NCBI RefSeq assembly: GCF_014646335.1
Contig: NZ_BMNG01000006.1
Location: forward strand, 224,625 to 288,624
DNA length: 64,000 nucleotides
Source of the DNA: Streptomyces lasiicapitis
Lineage (GTDB): Bacteria > Actinomycetota > Actinomycetes > Streptomycetales > Streptomycetaceae
Direction: 5' to 3'
Part shown: in pieces, positions 28,317-37,316 of the stretch
Position numbering within the stretch: the first letter of the stretch is position 1
Layout: each line of letters opens with the position of its first letter
The notes under the pieces: model-generated
Databases searched by the model: none
Told to the model about the DNA's origin: nothing
Seen by the model: only the letters and a program-made list of their open reading frames with translations
Program-made: the position numbers and the translations under genes

Positions 28317-28892
28317 ATGGGCGTCACGCTCGCCAAGGGAGGCAATGTCTCCCTGTCCAAGGCCGCTCCCGATCTCACCAAGGTGATGGTCGGCCTCGGC
28401 TGGGACGCTCGCTCCACCACCGGAGCCCCGTTCGACCTCGATGCCAGTGCCCTGATGTGCCAGTCCGGCCGGGTGCTCGGCGACGAGTGGTTCGTGTTCT
28501 ACAACAACCTGACGAGCCCGGACGGCTCCGTCGAACACACCGGCGACAACCTGACCGGCGAGGGCGAGGGCGACGACGAGTCGCTGATCATCGACCTCTC
28601 CCAGGTCCCGGCCCACTGCGACAAGATCGTCTTCCCCGTCTCCATCCATGAGGCGGACAACCGGGGACAGACATTCGGCCAAGTCAGCAACGCGTTCATC
28701 CGCGTGGTGAACCAGGCCGACGGCCAGGAGCTCGCCCGCTACGACCTCAGTGAGGACGCCTCCACGGAGACCGCGATGATCTTCGGCGAGGTGTATCGGT
28801 ACGGCGGCGAGTGGAAGTTCCGCGCCGTCGGACAGGGGTACGCGTCCGGCCTGCGGGGCATCGCTCTAGACTTCGGAGTCAATGTTTCCTAA
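28317..28892 (+). CDS. TerD family stress protein (second of tandem pair)
   Basis: A 191-residue paralogue of the preceding TerD with the same length and motifs ([34 protein letters not shown], and the conserved end [17 protein letters not shown]). It differs most around residues 45-60, where a Cys is present. Tandem TerD genes probably arose by duplication. GGGGAGG precedes the ATG. Confidence 0.93.
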   Translation: MGVTLAKGGNVSLSKAAPDLTKVMVGLGWDARSTTGAPFDLDASALMCQSGRVLGDEWFVFYNNLTSPDGSVEHTGDNLTGEGEGDDESLIIDLSQVPAHCDKIVFPVSIHEADNRGQTFGQVSNAFIRVVNQADGQELARYDLSEDASTETAMIFGEVYRYGGEWKFRAVGQGYASGLRGIALDFGVNVS

Positions 28893-29029
28893 AGGACTCT
28901 CCCCGGGATCCCCAAACGGCTGACGGCCCACCCGCCGGCCACTGGGTATTCCGGGGGCACCCCCCGGCAGACGCTTCGGAAGCCGGGGACGGCGCGGGGG
29001 AGACCCGTACACACACGATTGGGTAGCCA

Positions 29030-30178
29030 GTGGTACTGAAAACCTTCGGCTGGTCGTTCGCAGTCACTGCGCTCGGCTTGGTCGCAGCGGTGCTCTACGG
29101 GGGGTGGACGGGCTTCGGTGTCGTGGCGATCCTGTCCGTCCTCGAGATCTCGCTGTCCTTCGACAACGCGGTGGTCAACGCCGGAATCCTGAAGAAGATG
29201 AATGCCTTCTGGCAGAAGATCTTCCTCACCATCGGCGTGCTGATCGCTGTCTTCGGCATGCGTCTCGTCTTCCCCGTCGTGATCGTCGCTGTCAGCGCGA
29301 AAATGGGCCCGATCGAAGCGGTCAAGCTCGCGCTCAACGACAAGGACCAGTACCAGCAGTTCGTCACCGACGCGCACCCGTCGATCGCCGCCTTCGGTGG
29401 CATGTTCCTGCTGATGATCTTCCTGGACTTCATCTTCGAGGACCGGGACATCAAGTGGCTCGGCTGGCTCGAGCGCCCGCTGGCCAAGCTCGGCAAGATC
29501 GACATGCTCTCGGTCTGCATCGCGCTGATCGTGCTCCTGGTCTCCGCCATGACCGTCGCCAAGCACGCCCACCAGCACGGCGGCACCCATGCGGACAAGG
29601 CGGAGACAGTCCTGATCTCAGGCGTCGCGGGTCTCATCACCTATCTGGTGGTGGGCGGCCTCTCCGGCTACTTCGAGAACAAACTCGAGGAAGAGGAGGA
29701 GCGCGAGCACGAGGAGGAGGAAGCGGCCAAGAAGACGGGCAAGCCGGTCTCGGCGATCGCGCTCGCGGGCAAGGCCGCGTTCTTCATGTTCCTCTACCTC
29801 GAGGTCCTGGACGCGTCCTTCTCCTTCGACGGTGTCATCGGCGCCTTCGCCATCACCAACGACATCGTCCTGATGGCGCTCGGCCTCGGCATCGGCGCGA
29901 TGTACGTCCGGTCGCTCACGGTCTACCTGGTCCGCCAGGGCACCCTCGACGACTACGTCTACCTGGAGCACGGCGCGCACTACGCCATCGGCGCCCTCGC
30001 CGCGATCCTGCTCATCACGATCCAGTACGAGATCCACGAGCTCATCACCGGCAGCATCGGTGTGATCCTCATCGGCGCGTCCTTCTGGTCGTCCGTCCGC
30101 CGCAACAAGGCCTTGGCGGCCGCGGAGGGCGACGACGCGGGCTCGGGCGATAAGACCGAGGTCTCGTCAGGCGTCTAG
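29030..30178 (+). CDS. DUF475 membrane protein, TerC superfamily
   Basis: A 382-residue integral membrane protein with eight or so helices. The two TerC-type motifs with acidic residues inside the membrane are SFDNAVV and, in the second half, SFDGVIG, consistent with an internal duplication. Between them is a long acidic loop (EEEEEREHEEEEA). TerC relatives are linked to metal ion export, manganese in particular, and may anchor TerD proteins to the membrane. The GTG start is 137 bases after the second TerD, so co-transcription with it is possible. A terminator follows. Confidence 0.88.
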   Translation: MVLKTFGWSFAVTALGLVAAVLYGGWTGFGVVAILSVLEISLSFDNAVVNAGILKKMNAFWQKIFLTIGVLIAVFGMRLVFPVVIVAVSAKMGPIEAVKLALNDKDQYQQFVTDAHPSIAAFGGMFLLMIFLDFIFEDRDIKWLGWLERPLAKLGKIDMLSVCIALIVLLVSAMTVAKHAHQHGGTHADKAETVLISGVAGLITYLVVGGLSGYFENKLEEEEEREHEEEEAAKKTGKPVSAIALAGKAAFFMFLYLEVLDASFSFDGVIGAFAITNDIVLMALGLGIGAMYVRSLTVYLVRQGTLDDYVYLEHGAHYAIGALAAILLITIQYEIHELITGSIGVILIGASFWSSVRRNKALAAAEGDDAGSGDKTEVSSGV

Positions 30179-30241
30179 GCGCCCTCTCGTCAGGCATCCA
30201 GGCGTCCAGGCGCCCGTCGGCCACCCGGCCGAAAAACACCG

Positions 30242-30278
30242 CGATGGCGGCGTCCCCGACACGGGGGCGCCGCCATCG
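30242..30278. terminator. Terminator after DUF475 gene
   Basis: A 16-base stem with one G-T pair (30242-30257 with 30263-30278) and the loop GACAC, 64 bases after the DUF475 stop. Confidence 0.8.
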
Positions 30279-30344
30279 GCGTACACGGGGTGACGTACGG
30301 TGAGCCGACTTCGGGATCCGGACGTGTGGGGCCCGCTTCGGTGA

Positions 30345-30371
30345 GGAACGCTCTTGTGCGGGGCGGTAGTT
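30345..30371 (+). promoter_or_regulatory. Candidate alternative-sigma promoter, TerA/TerD-like gene
   Basis: GGAAC (30345-30349), a 19-base spacer and GTT (30369-30371), 70 bases before the start of the TerA/TerD-like gene. Same arrangement as in front of the first TerD gene. Confidence 0.4.
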
Positions 30372-30440
30372 GAGGCGTGGCCCGGGGGCCGCCCCGATGA
30401 CGTACGTACAAGAGGCGGGGCATTTTTACTGGGGGGTGGC

Positions 30441-31187
30441 ATGTCCTTCTGGGACGGTCTGCGGCCGGGGCGTTCGATGGACTTCGCATCGGGCAGCGCC
30501 GCGACCAACTCCATCGAGCTGACCAAGCGGCATCCGACGGTCTCGCTGTCCAAACAGGGCGCGGCCACCGGCAATCTGCGCGTCACGCTGACGTGGCAGA
30601 TGCGGACGTCCGACCTCGTCGGCAAGAAGCGCGGGAGCGGCAGCCTGCTGCGGCACCCGCTGAAGATGTTCCAGCCGGAGCCGGTGCAGGCGCACACGCA
30701 GAGCATGGTCAATGTGGACCTGGACCTGGGCTGCATGTACGAGCTGACCGACGGCAGCAAGGGTGTCGTGCAGCCCCTCGGCCACTTCTTCGGGAGCCTC
30801 AACTCCCCGCCCTATGTGAAGGGCAGCGGGGACGACAGGTTCGGCTCGGGCTCCGGCGAGACGCTCTACGTCAACCTCGACCACCGCGAGTCGATCAAGC
30901 GGCTGCTCGTGTTCGTCTACATCTACGACCAGACGCCCGCCTTCGACCGCACCCACGCCAAGGTGACGCTCTACCCCAGCAACGGCCCGCGCGTCGAGAT
31001 CGACCTGGAGGAGCGCGCCCCGCAGGCCCGCTCCTGCGCGGTCCTCACGATCGAGAACGTCAAGGACGAGCTGATCGTGCGCCGCGAGGTGCGGTACGTG
31101 TACGGCTTCCAGGCCGAGCTCGACCGGCTGTACGGCTGGGGGCTGCAGTGGGGCCGCGGCTACAAGACCAAGGTGGGCGGAAGCTGA
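30441..31187 (+). CDS. TerA/TerD-like stress protein
   Basis: A 248-residue TerD-superfamily protein. The N-terminus carries an extra 30-residue segment and then HPTVSLSKQG and LRVTLTWQM, the TerD-like strand order. The middle has VDLDLGCMYELTDGSKG, matching the acidic strand that in TerD proteins binds calcium, and YGFQAELDRLYGWGL closes the fold. The longer form looks like the TerA group. GGGGGG lies upstream of the ATG. It faces a convergent TerD gene 46 bases downstream. Confidence 0.82.
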   Translation: MSFWDGLRPGRSMDFASGSAATNSIELTKRHPTVSLSKQGAATGNLRVTLTWQMRTSDLVGKKRGSGSLLRHPLKMFQPEPVQAHTQSMVNVDLDLGCMYELTDGSKGVVQPLGHFFGSLNSPPYVKGSGDDRFGSGSGETLYVNLDHRESIKRLLVFVYIYDQTPAFDRTHAKVTLYPSNGPRVEIDLEERAPQARSCAVLTIENVKDELIVRREVRYVYGFQAELDRLYGWGLQWGRGYKTKVGGS

Positions 31188-31233
31188 GCCGCCCCGCTTG
31201 GCCGCCTCAGCCGAGCCGCCCCGCGCGGCCGCC

Positions 31234-32130
31234 TCAGCGGGGCAGGAACTGCGGCCCCTGCGGAGGCAGCCGGAAGCTCGGGTCGGGCACGGGCGCGACC
31301 GGGTGCGGGTAGCCGTAGGCCGGGACCGGGGGCTGGGTGGGCGCGGGCTGGGGGTAGCCGTAGGCGGGCTGCGGCGCGGGGTAGCGCGGCGGCTCGGGCG
31401 GGTAGCCGTACGCGGGCTGGGGCGCGGGGGCGGCGGGGTACGGGGCGGGCGGCTGGGTGTGCGCCGGGGCGGGAGCCGGTGTCGGTGCCGGGGCCTGCGC
31501 GGCGGGTGCCACCGGGCCCGTCGTGCCCAGGCGCTGCGTCTGCGGGAGCGACGCGTCGGGCGTCGGCTCGGGCACGGCGTCCGACTCGTCCACGAGGATG
31601 CCGAAGTCGCCGGCGAGGCCCTCCAGGCCGTTGGAGTACCCCTCGCCGAGGGCGCGGAACTTCCAGCCCGTGCCGCGGCGGTACAGCTCCCCGCAGATCA
31701 GCGCGGTCTCGGCGCCCGTCTCCGGGGTGATGTCGAAGTACGCGAGCGGCTCGGCGTCGGCCGCGGCGGGCGAGGCGTCGTACAGCAGGATCCGCAGCGC
31801 GCGGACGTGCTCGAACGGCACGTCGTCGGCGGAGGCGACGAGCAGCACCCGGCCGACCGCGGGATCCAGGCCCGCGAGATCGGTCTGCACGGTGTCCGTC
31901 AGGCCCTCGGCGACCCGCTTCTTGCCGAGCCGCCAGACCTTCCCGGAGGGGTGCCGCGGCTGGTTGTAGAAGACGAAGTCCTCGTCGGAGCGCACGCGGC
32001 CGTCGGTGCCGAGCAGCAGCGCCGACGCGTCGACGTCCGGGGCGCCCTGGCGCGGCGTCCAGCGCAGCACGGCGCGGACGGCGGCGGCTTCCAGCGGGAC
32101 GTTCGACCCCTTCAACATCGCGTGCGTCAT
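31234..32130 (-). CDS. TerD protein with Pro/Tyr-rich C-terminal tail
   Basis: A 298-residue protein. Residues 1-180 are a TerD domain (MTHAMLKGSNVPLEA, PDVDASALLLGTDGRVRSDE, then FRALGEGYSNGLEGLAGDFG). The remaining about 110 residues are Pro/Ala/Gln/Tyr-rich with repeats of the type PQPAYGYP, likely disordered and adhesive, perhaps a phase-separating or assembly tail. CAGGAT ends six bases before the ATG, suggesting a leaderless message. Divergent from the lyase-like gene of the enzyme module. Confidence 0.85.
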   Translation of the reverse strand: MTHAMLKGSNVPLEAAAVRAVLRWTPRQGAPDVDASALLLGTDGRVRSDEDFVFYNQPRHPSGKVWRLGKKRVAEGLTDTVQTDLAGLDPAVGRVLLVASADDVPFEHVRALRILLYDASPAAADAEPLAYFDITPETGAETALICGELYRRGTGWKFRALGEGYSNGLEGLAGDFGILVDESDAVPEPTPDASLPQTQRLGTTGPVAPAAQAPAPTPAPAPAHTQPPAPYPAAPAPQPAYGYPPEPPRYPAPQPAYGYPQPAPTQPPVPAYGYPHPVAPVPDPSFRLPPQGPQFLPR

Positions 32131-32486
32131 GCGGTCATCCTGCCTTCCTGGTCCTGGGCCGGACAACGCGGGTCCCCGGCCTGCCGCCCGCTCCCGGCCC
32201 GCCCCGTCCCCACCCGGGTGCGGCTTCCGCGCCCCGGGCGAATACTTTCGGACACGTGCCCGCCTTGTCCTTGTCCTGTCCGCGTACTGCCCGTCTTCCG
32301 GCCTATGACACCTGCCTGTGCCGGTGTGGGGCAGACGTGTGCGACATGGCCGGGTTACCTGGATTTCATGCCCGGAGGGAACCCTCGACACCCGCTCCTA
32401 CGTACTATTACCGGCCACATCACTTCGGATCGCGTCGACGAAACGGGCGATACGGGCGAAATCAGGAAAATCCCTAGGGGAACCTC
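32131..32486. other. 356-base divergent intergenic region inside the Ter module
   Basis: No gene is seen between the Pro/Tyr-tailed TerD gene and the HpcH-like gene. It holds the candidate promoter at 32378-32404. Base composition is lower in GC from about 32395 to 32486 than in the flanking genes. Confidence 0.4.
32378..32404 (+). promoter_or_regulatory. Candidate alternative-sigma promoter, enzyme module
   Basis: GGAAC (32378-32382), 19 bases, then GTA (32402-32404), 83 bases before the HpcH-like start. It matches the two other ter promoters except for the last base. Confidence 0.33.
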
Positions 32487-33653
32487 ATGCGTCATTTCGG
32501 GCACATAGCCCCAGAGGTGCGACAGCGCCTGTTCCATCGGGAGCCGTGCGCCTTCACCGCGGACTCCCCGCCGCAGCTGCTCGCGGCCGCGCTCGGCGCC
32601 ACGCTGTACAGCCCGGCCACCCGCCCGCAGCTGGCCGACGACATCCTCAAGCAGTCCGGCCGTGGCGTGATCTCGATGGTCATCTGCCTGGAGGACTCCA
32701 TCGACGACGCGGAAGTCGTGGGCGCCGAGGAGAACCTGATCCGGCACTTCACGGATCTCGCCGCCCGCCCGGACATCGAGCCGCCGCTGCTCTTCATCCG
32801 CGTACGCAGCCCCGAGCAGATCCCTGACCTGGCCCGCAGGCTCGGCCCCGCGATCCGCCTGCTGTCCGGATTCGTACTGCCGAAATTCACCGAGGAGCGC
32901 GGCGTCCCCTTCCTGGAGTCGCTGACCGCCGCCGAGGCCGCCACCGGCCGGCGCCTCTTCGCGATGCCGGTCCTCGAATCACCGCAGCTGCTGTACCTGG
33001 AGAGCCGCGCGGGGACGCTCGCCGGCATCGCCCGCACCGTCGACAAGTACCGCGACCGGGTGCTCGCGCTGCGCCTCGGCGTCACCGACTTCTGCTCCGC
33101 GTACGCCCTGCGCAGACCGCCGCACATGACGGCGTACGACGTCCAGATCGTCGCGTCCGTCATCGCCGACGTGGTCAACCACCTCGGCCGGGCCGACGGC
33201 ACGGGCTTCACCGTCACCGGTCCCGTCTGGGAGTACTTCCGCGTCCAGGAACGCATGTTCAAGCCGCAGCTCCGGCAGAGCCCCTTCCTCCAGGTGCGCG
33301 CCGAGGAGCTGCGCCAGGCCCTCATCGAGCACGACCTGGACGGCCTCCTTCGCGAGATAGAGCTGGACCGGGCCAACGGCCTGCTCGGCAAGACCTGCAT
33401 CCACCCCTCGCACGTGCTGCCCGTGCACGCCCTGTCGGTCGTCAGCCACGAGGAGTTCAGCGACGCGCAGGACATCCTGCGCCCGGAGCGGGACGGCGGC
33501 GGCGTCATGCGCTCCGCGTACACGAACAAAATGAACGAGGTGAAGCCGCACCGCGCCTGGGCCGAGCGGACCCTGCGCCGCGCCGAGGTCTTCGGCGTCG
33601 CGCGCGAGGACGTCGGCTTCGTGGAGCTGCTCAGCGCGGGGCTGCCCGCGTGA
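32487..33653 (+). CDS. HpcH/HpaI (CitE-like) aldolase/lyase of the Ter module
   Basis: A 388-residue TIM-barrel protein of the HpcH/HpaI-citrate lyase beta family. GVISMVICLEDSIDDAEV carries the Glu and Asp expected to bind magnesium near an acyl-CoA or keto acid substrate, and LRLGVTDFCSAY and CIHPSHV are also conserved. This branch is the one repeatedly found with TerD and phosphoribosyltransferase genes and has been predicted to act in an uncharacterised biosynthesis. The stop overlaps the next gene by four bases (GTGA), so translation is coupled. Start ATG has TAGGGGAA upstream. Confidence 0.88.
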   Translation: MRHFGHIAPEVRQRLFHREPCAFTADSPPQLLAAALGATLYSPATRPQLADDILKQSGRGVISMVICLEDSIDDAEVVGAEENLIRHFTDLAARPDIEPPLLFIRVRSPEQIPDLARRLGPAIRLLSGFVLPKFTEERGVPFLESLTAAEAATGRRLFAMPVLESPQLLYLESRAGTLAGIARTVDKYRDRVLALRLGVTDFCSAYALRRPPHMTAYDVQIVASVIADVVNHLGRADGTGFTVTGPVWEYFRVQERMFKPQLRQSPFLQVRAEELRQALIEHDLDGLLREIELDRANGLLGKTCIHPSHVLPVHALSVVSHEEFSDAQDILRPERDGGGVMRSAYTNKMNEVKPHRAWAERTLRRAEVFGVAREDVGFVELLSAGLPA

Positions 33654-36232
33654 GCGGCGCGAGGAAGCGCGGGGCCGGTCTCGTGACGGACGTAAGGAAG
33701 ACGGAAGACGTGGTGTGGTCGGGTACGTGGGTCGCTGAGCGGCTCGGGGTCGAGCTGGTCGAGGGCGCGGGCGCCGGTGCGGAGGGTACCGCCGGGCCGG
33801 GGCCGCTGAAGGAGCTGCTCGGGCTCGCCCTGCGCCGCAACCCCAAGCGGGCGCATCTGCTCGTGTCGAACGTCCTCGGCAAGCATGTGCCGCAGCACCC
33901 GTCGGTGATATGGCGCTCCGGATACGACCTCGGGGTGCGTGTACGGGAGCTGCTCGGCGAGCGCGACGCGGCCCGCGCCGTCGTCCTCGGCTACGCGGAG
34001 ACCGCCACCGGCCTCGGCCACAGCGTCGCCGACGGCCTCGCCCTCGCCCCCTACCTGCACTCCACCCGCCGCCCCGTCCCCGGCGTCGCCCGCGCGGGCG
34101 GCTTCGAGGAGTCCCACTCGCACGCCACGTCCCACCTGCTGCTCCCCGAGGACCCCCGCCTCCTCGCGGGCGACGGCGCGCTGGTCCTCGTCGACGACGA
34201 GTTCTCCACCGGCAACACGGTCCTGAACACCATCCGCGCCCTGCACGAGCGCTTCCCCCGCGAGCGGTACGTCATCGTCGCCCTGGTCGACATGCGCGCC
34301 CCGAGCGACCGCGACCGCCTCGACGACTTCGCGCGCGAGATCGGCGCCCGCGTCGACCTGATCGCGCTCGCCTCCGGCACCGTGCGGCTGCCCGAGGGCG
34401 TGCTTGAGAAGGGGCAGGCGCTGGTCGCCGAGCACGAGGCGGAGCCGACAGCGGCGCCGCGCGGGGAGCGGGCGCCCGTCACCCGTGTCGCCCTGGACTG
34501 GCCCGAGGGCGTGCCCGACGGCGGCCGGCACGGCTTCACGCCCGCGCACCGGGCGCGCCTGGACGCGGCGCTGCCGGGCCTGGCCGAGCGGATCGCGGCC
34601 GCGCTGCCGGACGACGCGCGCCGCGTGCTCGTGCTCGGCTTCGAGGAGCTGATGTACGCGCCGCTGGCGCTGGGCGTGGCCCTGGAGAAGCGGCTGAGCG
34701 GACGCAGGCCGGGTGCCGAGGTCCGCTACTCCACAACCACCCGCTCACCCGTCCTCGCCGTCGACGACCCGGGCTACGCCATCCGCACCCGCCTGGTCTT
34801 CCCGGCGCACGACGACCCGGCCGACGGGCCCGGCCCGCGCTACGCGTACAACGTGGCGGACGGCGGCTTCGACGCGGTCGTCGCGGTGGTGGACTCCACC
34901 GCGGACACGCCGCCGCTGCACGCGCCCGACGGCCTGCTGGCGCAGCTCGCGGCGCACACCGGGCACGTGCTGCTGACCGTGGTCCCTTCGTACGTCCCGT
35001 CGTACGCCCCTTCGTACGCCCCCCAAGATCAGGAATCCCGCATGCTGCCCGACCCCCTCCGCGGCCCCGACTTCTCCTCCTACGCGCCCGAGGACGTCGG
35101 CTGGCTGCTCCAGGACCTGTCGGACGTCACGCTCGAAGCGCCGACCGAGGAGCGCGAGGAGGCCATCCAGAGCGGTGGCGCGCACTACGCCGAGTCGCTG
35201 CCGGTCGAGTACCAGCCGAGCACGCAGTACCAGGAGCTGTTCCGGGCTGCCCTCGACACCTCCGCGGCGCGCATCGCGCAGGCCGTCGGCACGGTGACCG
35301 AGACCGTCCTCGCCGAGCGCTCGCCGCGCCCGGTCCTGGTGTCGCTGGCCCGCGCGGGCACGCCCGTCGGCGTCCTGATGCGCCGCTGGGCCCAGCACCG
35401 CCACGGCCTGGACCTGCCGCACTACGCCGTGTCCATCGTGCGCGGCCGCGGCATCGACGCCAACGCGCTGCGCTGGCTCGCCGCGCACCACGACCCGGCG
35501 GACGTCGTGTTCGTCGACGGCTGGACCGGCAAGGGCGCCATCACGCGCGAACTGGCCGCCGCGATCGAGGAGTTCGAGGAGGCGGCAGGTGCGGCGGGTG
35601 CGGCGGGTGCGGCCGGCGGGGCGCGGGGCTTCAACCCCGAGATGGCCGTGCTCGCCGACCCCGGCTCCTGCGTGCGTACGTACGGCACCCGCGAGGACTT
35701 CCTCATCCCGTCCGCGTGCCTCAACTCCACGGTCTCGGGCCTGATTTCGCGTACGGTGCTGCGCGCCGACCTGGTCGGTCCCGACGACTTCCACGGCGCG
35801 AAGTTCTACCGCGAGCTCGCGGACACCGACGTCTCCCTCGACTTCGTGGCCGCGATCGCCGCCCGCTTCGACGAGGTGGCCGAGGCGGTGGCCGCCCAGG
35901 TGAAGGAGGTCCTCGCCGCGGACCGGGCGCCGACGTGGGAGGGCTGGGCCGCGGTCGAGCGGATCAGCGAGGAGTACGGCATCCATGACGTGAACCTCGT
36001 CAAGCCCGGTGTCGGCGAGACCACGCGCGTGCTGCTGCGGCGCGTGCCCTGGAAGATCCTCGCCCGCGCGGGCGCGGGGGCCGACCTGGACCACGTCCGC
36101 CTGCTCGCGGAGCAGCGCGGGGTGCCGGTCGAGGAGGTCGCCGAACTTCCGTACACCTGCGTGGGGTTGATCCATCCCAAGTACACGCGTGGGGCGACGG
36201 GGGCGGACGGTAAGGCGGTGGCCAACGCGTGA
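33650..36232 (+). CDS. Phosphoribosyltransferase-TRSP fused to StiP-like PRTase-PELOTA
   Basis: An 860-residue protein that joins two normally separate Ter-module enzymes. Residues 1-260 are a phosphoribosyltransferase (PRTase_2 type) with the PRPP loop LVLVDDEFSTGN near 180-189; residues 275-450 look like the TRSP domain that follows it. A Pro/Ser/Tyr linker PSYVPSYAPSYAP (447-458) leads to a second unit beginning MLPDPLRGPDFSSYAPEDV, the StiP family, with its own PRPP-like motif VVFVDGWTGKGAI (619-631) and a C-terminal PELOTA-like RNA-binding region (about 775-845). The internal ATG at 35042 has AGGA seven bases upstream, so the StiP half may also be made alone. Both ends overlap neighbours by four bases. 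Confidence 0.85.
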   Translation: MSGARKRGAGLVTDVRKTEDVVWSGTWVAERLGVELVEGAGAGAEGTAGPGPLKELLGLALRRNPKRAHLLVSNVLGKHVPQHPSVIWRSGYDLGVRVRELLGERDAARAVVLGYAETATGLGHSVADGLALAPYLHSTRRPVPGVARAGGFEESHSHATSHLLLPEDPRLLAGDGALVLVDDEFSTGNTVLNTIRALHERFPRERYVIVALVDMRAPSDRDRLDDFAREIGARVDLIALASGTVRLPEGVLEKGQALVAEHEAEPTAAPRGERAPVTRVALDWPEGVPDGGRHGFTPAHRARLDAALPGLAERIAAALPDDARRVLVLGFEELMYAPLALGVALEKRLSGRRPGAEVRYSTTTRSPVLAVDDPGYAIRTRLVFPAHDDPADGPGPRYAYNVADGGFDAVVAVVDSTADTPPLHAPDGLLAQLAAHTGHVLLTVVPSYVPSYAPSYAPQDQESRMLPDPLRGPDFSSYAPEDVGWLLQDLSDVTLEAPTEEREEAIQSGGAHYAESLPVEYQPSTQYQELFRAALDTSAARIAQAVGTVTETVLAERSPRPVLVSLARAGTPVGVLMRRWAQHRHGLDLPHYAVSIVRGRGIDANALRWLAAHHDPADVVFVDGWTGKGAITRELAAAIEEFEEAAGAAGAAGAAGGARGFNPEMAVLADPGSCVRTYGTREDFLIPSACLNSTVSGLISRTVLRADLVGPDDFHGAKFYRELADTDVSLDFVAAIAARFDEVAEAVAAQVKEVLAADRAPTWEGWAAVERISEEYGIHDVNLVKPGVGETTRVLLRRVPWKILARAGAGADLDHVRLLAEQRGVPVEEVAELPYTCVGLIHPKYTRGATGADGKAVANA

Positions 36233-37125
36233 GCGCGACACAGCGTCCCGGGGTTCCGGTTCCGGGCACCCCGGCCGCCACACGAACCGACGTCGACGCC
36301 CCGCGTCCGGAGGGCTCGCGTCTTCTCGTCGCCAGTGATCTCGACCGCACCCTGATCTACTCCGCCGCCGCGCTCGGCCTGCGCATGCCCGACGCCGAGG
36401 CGCCGCGCCTGCTCTGCGTCGAGGTGTACGAGGGCAAGCCGCTGTCGTACGTCACGGAGGCCGCCGCGGGGCTCCTCGCGGAGCTGGCCGGGCGGGCCGT
36501 GTTCGTGCCGACGACCACGCGTACCCGCGAGCAGTACCACCGCATCCATCTGCCCGGCCCCGTACCGGAGTTCGCGATCTGCGCCAACGGCGGGCACGTG
36601 CTGGTCGACGGGGTGTCGGACCCGGAGTGGCGGGCGGCCGTGGACCGCCGCCTGGCCGCCGAGTGCGCCTCCCTCGACGAGGTCCGCGCCCACCTGCTGC
36701 GCACGGCCGACCCCTCCTGGCTGCTGAAGGAGCGCGTCGCCGAGGACCTCTTCGCCTACCTGGTCGTGGAGCGCTCGCTGCTGCCCGAGGGCTGGGTCAA
36801 GGAACTCGGAGAGTGGGCCGAGGGGCGGGGCTGGACGGTCTCGCTCCAGGGCCGCAAGATCTACGCCGTGCCGCGGCCGCTCACCAAGAGCGCGGCCATG
36901 CGGGAGGTGGCGCGTCGCGCGGACACCGACGAAGTCCTCGCCGCCGGCGACTCCCTCCTCGACGCCGACCTCCTCACCGCGGCGGACCGCTCTTGGCGGC
37001 CGTCCCACGGGGAACTGGCGGACACGGGATGGACGACGCCGGGTCTGACTGTGGTGCCCGAGCAGGGGGTTGCTGCGGGGGAGAGGATTCTGCGGCACTT
37101 TGTGGCTGCGGCGACGGAGGGGTAG
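36229..37125 (+). CDS. HAD-family phosphatase of the Ter module
   Basis: A 298-residue haloacid-dehalogenase phosphatase. Motif I is SDLDRTL (D37, D39), motif II TTTRT, the motif III Lys is in PLTKSAAM and motif IV is AGDSLLDADL, with a Cof-type cap between motifs II and III. It would remove phosphate from the product of the upstream phosphoribosyltransferases; that is an inference from context. It overlaps the preceding gene by four bases and ends the module. No ATP-grasp gene, which accompanies some related clusters, is present here. Confidence 0.87.
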   Translation: MSATQRPGVPVPGTPAATRTDVDAPRPEGSRLLVASDLDRTLIYSAAALGLRMPDAEAPRLLCVEVYEGKPLSYVTEAAAGLLAELAGRAVFVPTTTRTREQYHRIHLPGPVPEFAICANGGHVLVDGVSDPEWRAAVDRRLAAECASLDEVRAHLLRTADPSWLLKERVAEDLFAYLVVERSLLPEGWVKELGEWAEGRGWTVSLQGRKIYAVPRPLTKSAAMREVARRADTDEVLAAGDSLLDADLLTAADRSWRPSHGELADTGWTTPGLTVVPEQGVAAGERILRHFVAAATEG

Positions 37126-37316
37126 CCGCCTGCGCTTGGGGCGCGTGCGGGGGTGTGGGTGTGTGGTGGCTGATGCGTGGGTGTGCGGTGGCTGGTGCGC
37201 GTGCGTGGCGCCCCCCCCCGCGGCGCCGGGGCGCCGGGCAGCGCCCTCTCCCTGCGGCAACCCATGCCCACGCCCAGGGAACGACCTCGGCGCCCCCGCC
37301 CACGTACCCTGTCCCC

